Part shown: in pieces, positions 36,347 to 37,454 of the stretch
Layout: each line of letters opens with the position of its first letter
How positions within the stretch are numbered: position 1 is the stretch's first letter
Source: Sulfurimonas sp.
GTDB lineage: Bacteria > Campylobacterota > Campylobacteria > Campylobacterales > Sulfurimonadaceae
DNA length: 37,454 bases
Assembly (NCBI GenBank): GCA_027013185.1
Contig: JALUXS010000098.1
Coordinates: 1 to 37,454, forward strand
Direction: 5' to 3'
Program-made: the position numbers and the translations under genes
Notes under the pieces: generated by a model
Database searches by the model: none
Told to the model about the DNA's origin: nothing
What the model saw: the letters and a program-made list of their open reading frames with translations, nothing else

Positions 36347-37254
36347 AGTTGCTCTTCTTTTTGCTTGAATGCAAGGAAAAGAAGTAATAAAAATGCTAAA
36401 GAAAGAGGGTACATGTAAAGATTTTGTTTGTTGAGATAATGTTTAGAACGTATGGCACTCGGTTCGAGTTTATCTATCTCTTTATAAACATCTTGTAATG
36501 CTTCTGCATTTTTAGCTGCAAACATTTTAGACTTTGTATTCTTTGCTATAAGTTTGAGAAGATTCGCATCAAATGTAGTACTATCTCCTATCCCTATAGT
36601 GTAAATTTTTACATGTAACTTGTTTGCTCTTTTTACTGCTTCTTTTACAGAAATAGAACCGCTATTTTCAAAGCCATCTGTAATAAGAATAATAACTTTT
36701 TCTTTCGCTTCTCCTTTTTTAAGTATTTTGAGTGCTGTTGCTAATCCTTCTCCTATGGCAGTACTATCTCCTGCAATGCCAACATCAAAAAAATTAAGTA
36801 AAAAGGCAACACTATTCATATCATAACTCAAAGGAATAGCAGGGTAGGCATAGGTACCAAAAATACTTACTCCGACATTATCATTAAAACGTTTTGTTAT
36901 AAAAGATTTTAGAAGTTCTCTGAGTGCATCAAATTTTCTTTTTTGTGGATTTTTTGTATCAAACCCACTCTCTGCCATAGAACCACTGGTGTCAAGTGCA
37001 AAGACAAGGTCTCGTCCTTTTCGTTTGCTTGAAGTTTTTTGATCATACGTTATAGGAGATGCAAGAGCGAGAATCATTGATGCCAATATAAGAGAATAAA
37101 GAAGTTTTTCTTTATTTATTAAAGAAGTTTTTTTTGAAAAAAGCTGTATATGTGGAAATATAATCTGTTTAAGCGTTTGTGGACATTTGTAGATACAAAT
37201 TACCAAAAGTAAAAGTATTAAAATAGAAGGGTATTCAAACGTAAAATTATTCAA
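36343..37254 (-). CDS. BatA-like vWA domain membrane protein
   Basis: LVFALDTSGSMAESGF (MIDAS), VIILITDGFENSGSISVKEAV, IYTIGIGD, TM helices at both ends. Confidence 0.88.
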   Translation of the reverse strand: MNNFTFEYPSILILLLLVICIYKCPQTLKQIIFPHIQLFSKKTSLINKEKLLYSLILASMILALASPITYDQKTSSKRKGRDLVFALDTSGSMAESGFDTKNPQKRKFDALRELLKSFITKRFNDNVGVSIFGTYAYPAIPLSYDMNSVAFLLNFFDVGIAGDSTAIGEGLATALKILKKGEAKEKVIILITDGFENSGSISVKEAVKRANKLHVKIYTIGIGDSTTFDANLLKLIAKNTKSKMFAAKNAEALQDVYKEIDKLEPSAIRSKHYLNKQNLYMYPLSLAFLLLLFLAFKQKEEQL

Positions 37255-37293
37255 TTTGTGACTACTTTTTGATACAATTATAGCAAAGAGGAG

Positions 37294-37454
37294 ATGAGAG
37301 TGAGATTTATTTTATTATTTATTATTCTAATAACAAAAATATACGCAAATGATGGCATGTATAACCGGGGCGAGATGCTTTTTTTTGCTAATGGTTGTTC
37401 TGGTTGTCATGGTCCATCTGCTGAAGGAAGCAGTACATATCCTCGGCTTGCAAA
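37294..37454 (+). CDS. class I c-type cytochrome (3' truncated by the window end)
   Basis: MRVRFILLFIILITKIYANDGMYNRGEMLFFANGCSGCHGPSAEGSSTYPRLA: signal peptide plus CXXCH heme motif. Confidence 0.85.
   Translation, partial: MRVRFILLFIILITKIYANDGMYNRGEMLFFANGCSGCHGPSAEGSSTYPRLA

Noticed and set aside
1-37454. CRISPR arrays, IS elements, integrases, tRNA or rRNA genes
   Set aside because: No regularly spaced repeats, transposase-like ORFs or recognisable cloverleaf/rRNA sequence were seen by eye; a tRNAscan/Infernal run would be needed to exclude small RNAs.

Overview
This 37.5 kb, AT-rich, densely coding window is chromosomal and looks like Campylobacterota, probably Sulfurimonas-like (inferred from gene content and order, no search run). 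Left block (1-12.1 kb): 3' end of a PilT-like ATPase gene, rplY, pth, an LptF/G-type permease, lysA, a HAD-IIA protein, pheA, hisC, fliF, fliG, fliH, dxs. From pth to dxs this is the order I recall from Campylobacter. It is followed by an accessory block with a convincing ovothiol pathway: DUF4395-like gene, ovoA, an ovoB-like PLP lyase, a small unknown, and a PNPOx/YhbP-like protein. Next come a small Cys-rich ORF missing from the ORF track, a dimeric dUTPase and an orphan ABC ATPase. The reverse-strand run 18.06-23.46 kb is ctpA-purC-purS-purQ-(BatD/SH3-like)-plsC-DUF190-fluC. Then aroK, a thioredoxin-fold protein and hisD. At 26.08-33.66 kb is a complex iron-sulfur molybdoenzyme operon: FeS subunit, NrfD-like subunit, a Tat-exported 1096-aa catalytic subunit, a TorD-like chaperone, a poly-ferredoxin with a zinc ribbon, a stand-alone degenerate AroE-N-domain-like protein, and an unknown acidic protein. 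The window ends with a reverse-strand Bat (vWA/TPR) locus and the start of a divergent c-type cytochrome. Best second looks: the molybdoenzyme operon with its AroE-like orphan, the ovothiol cluster with an inverted repeat reaching the ovoA ribosome-binding site, and over-representation of the palindrome TACATGTA. No tRNA, rRNA, CRISPR or transposon was recognised.
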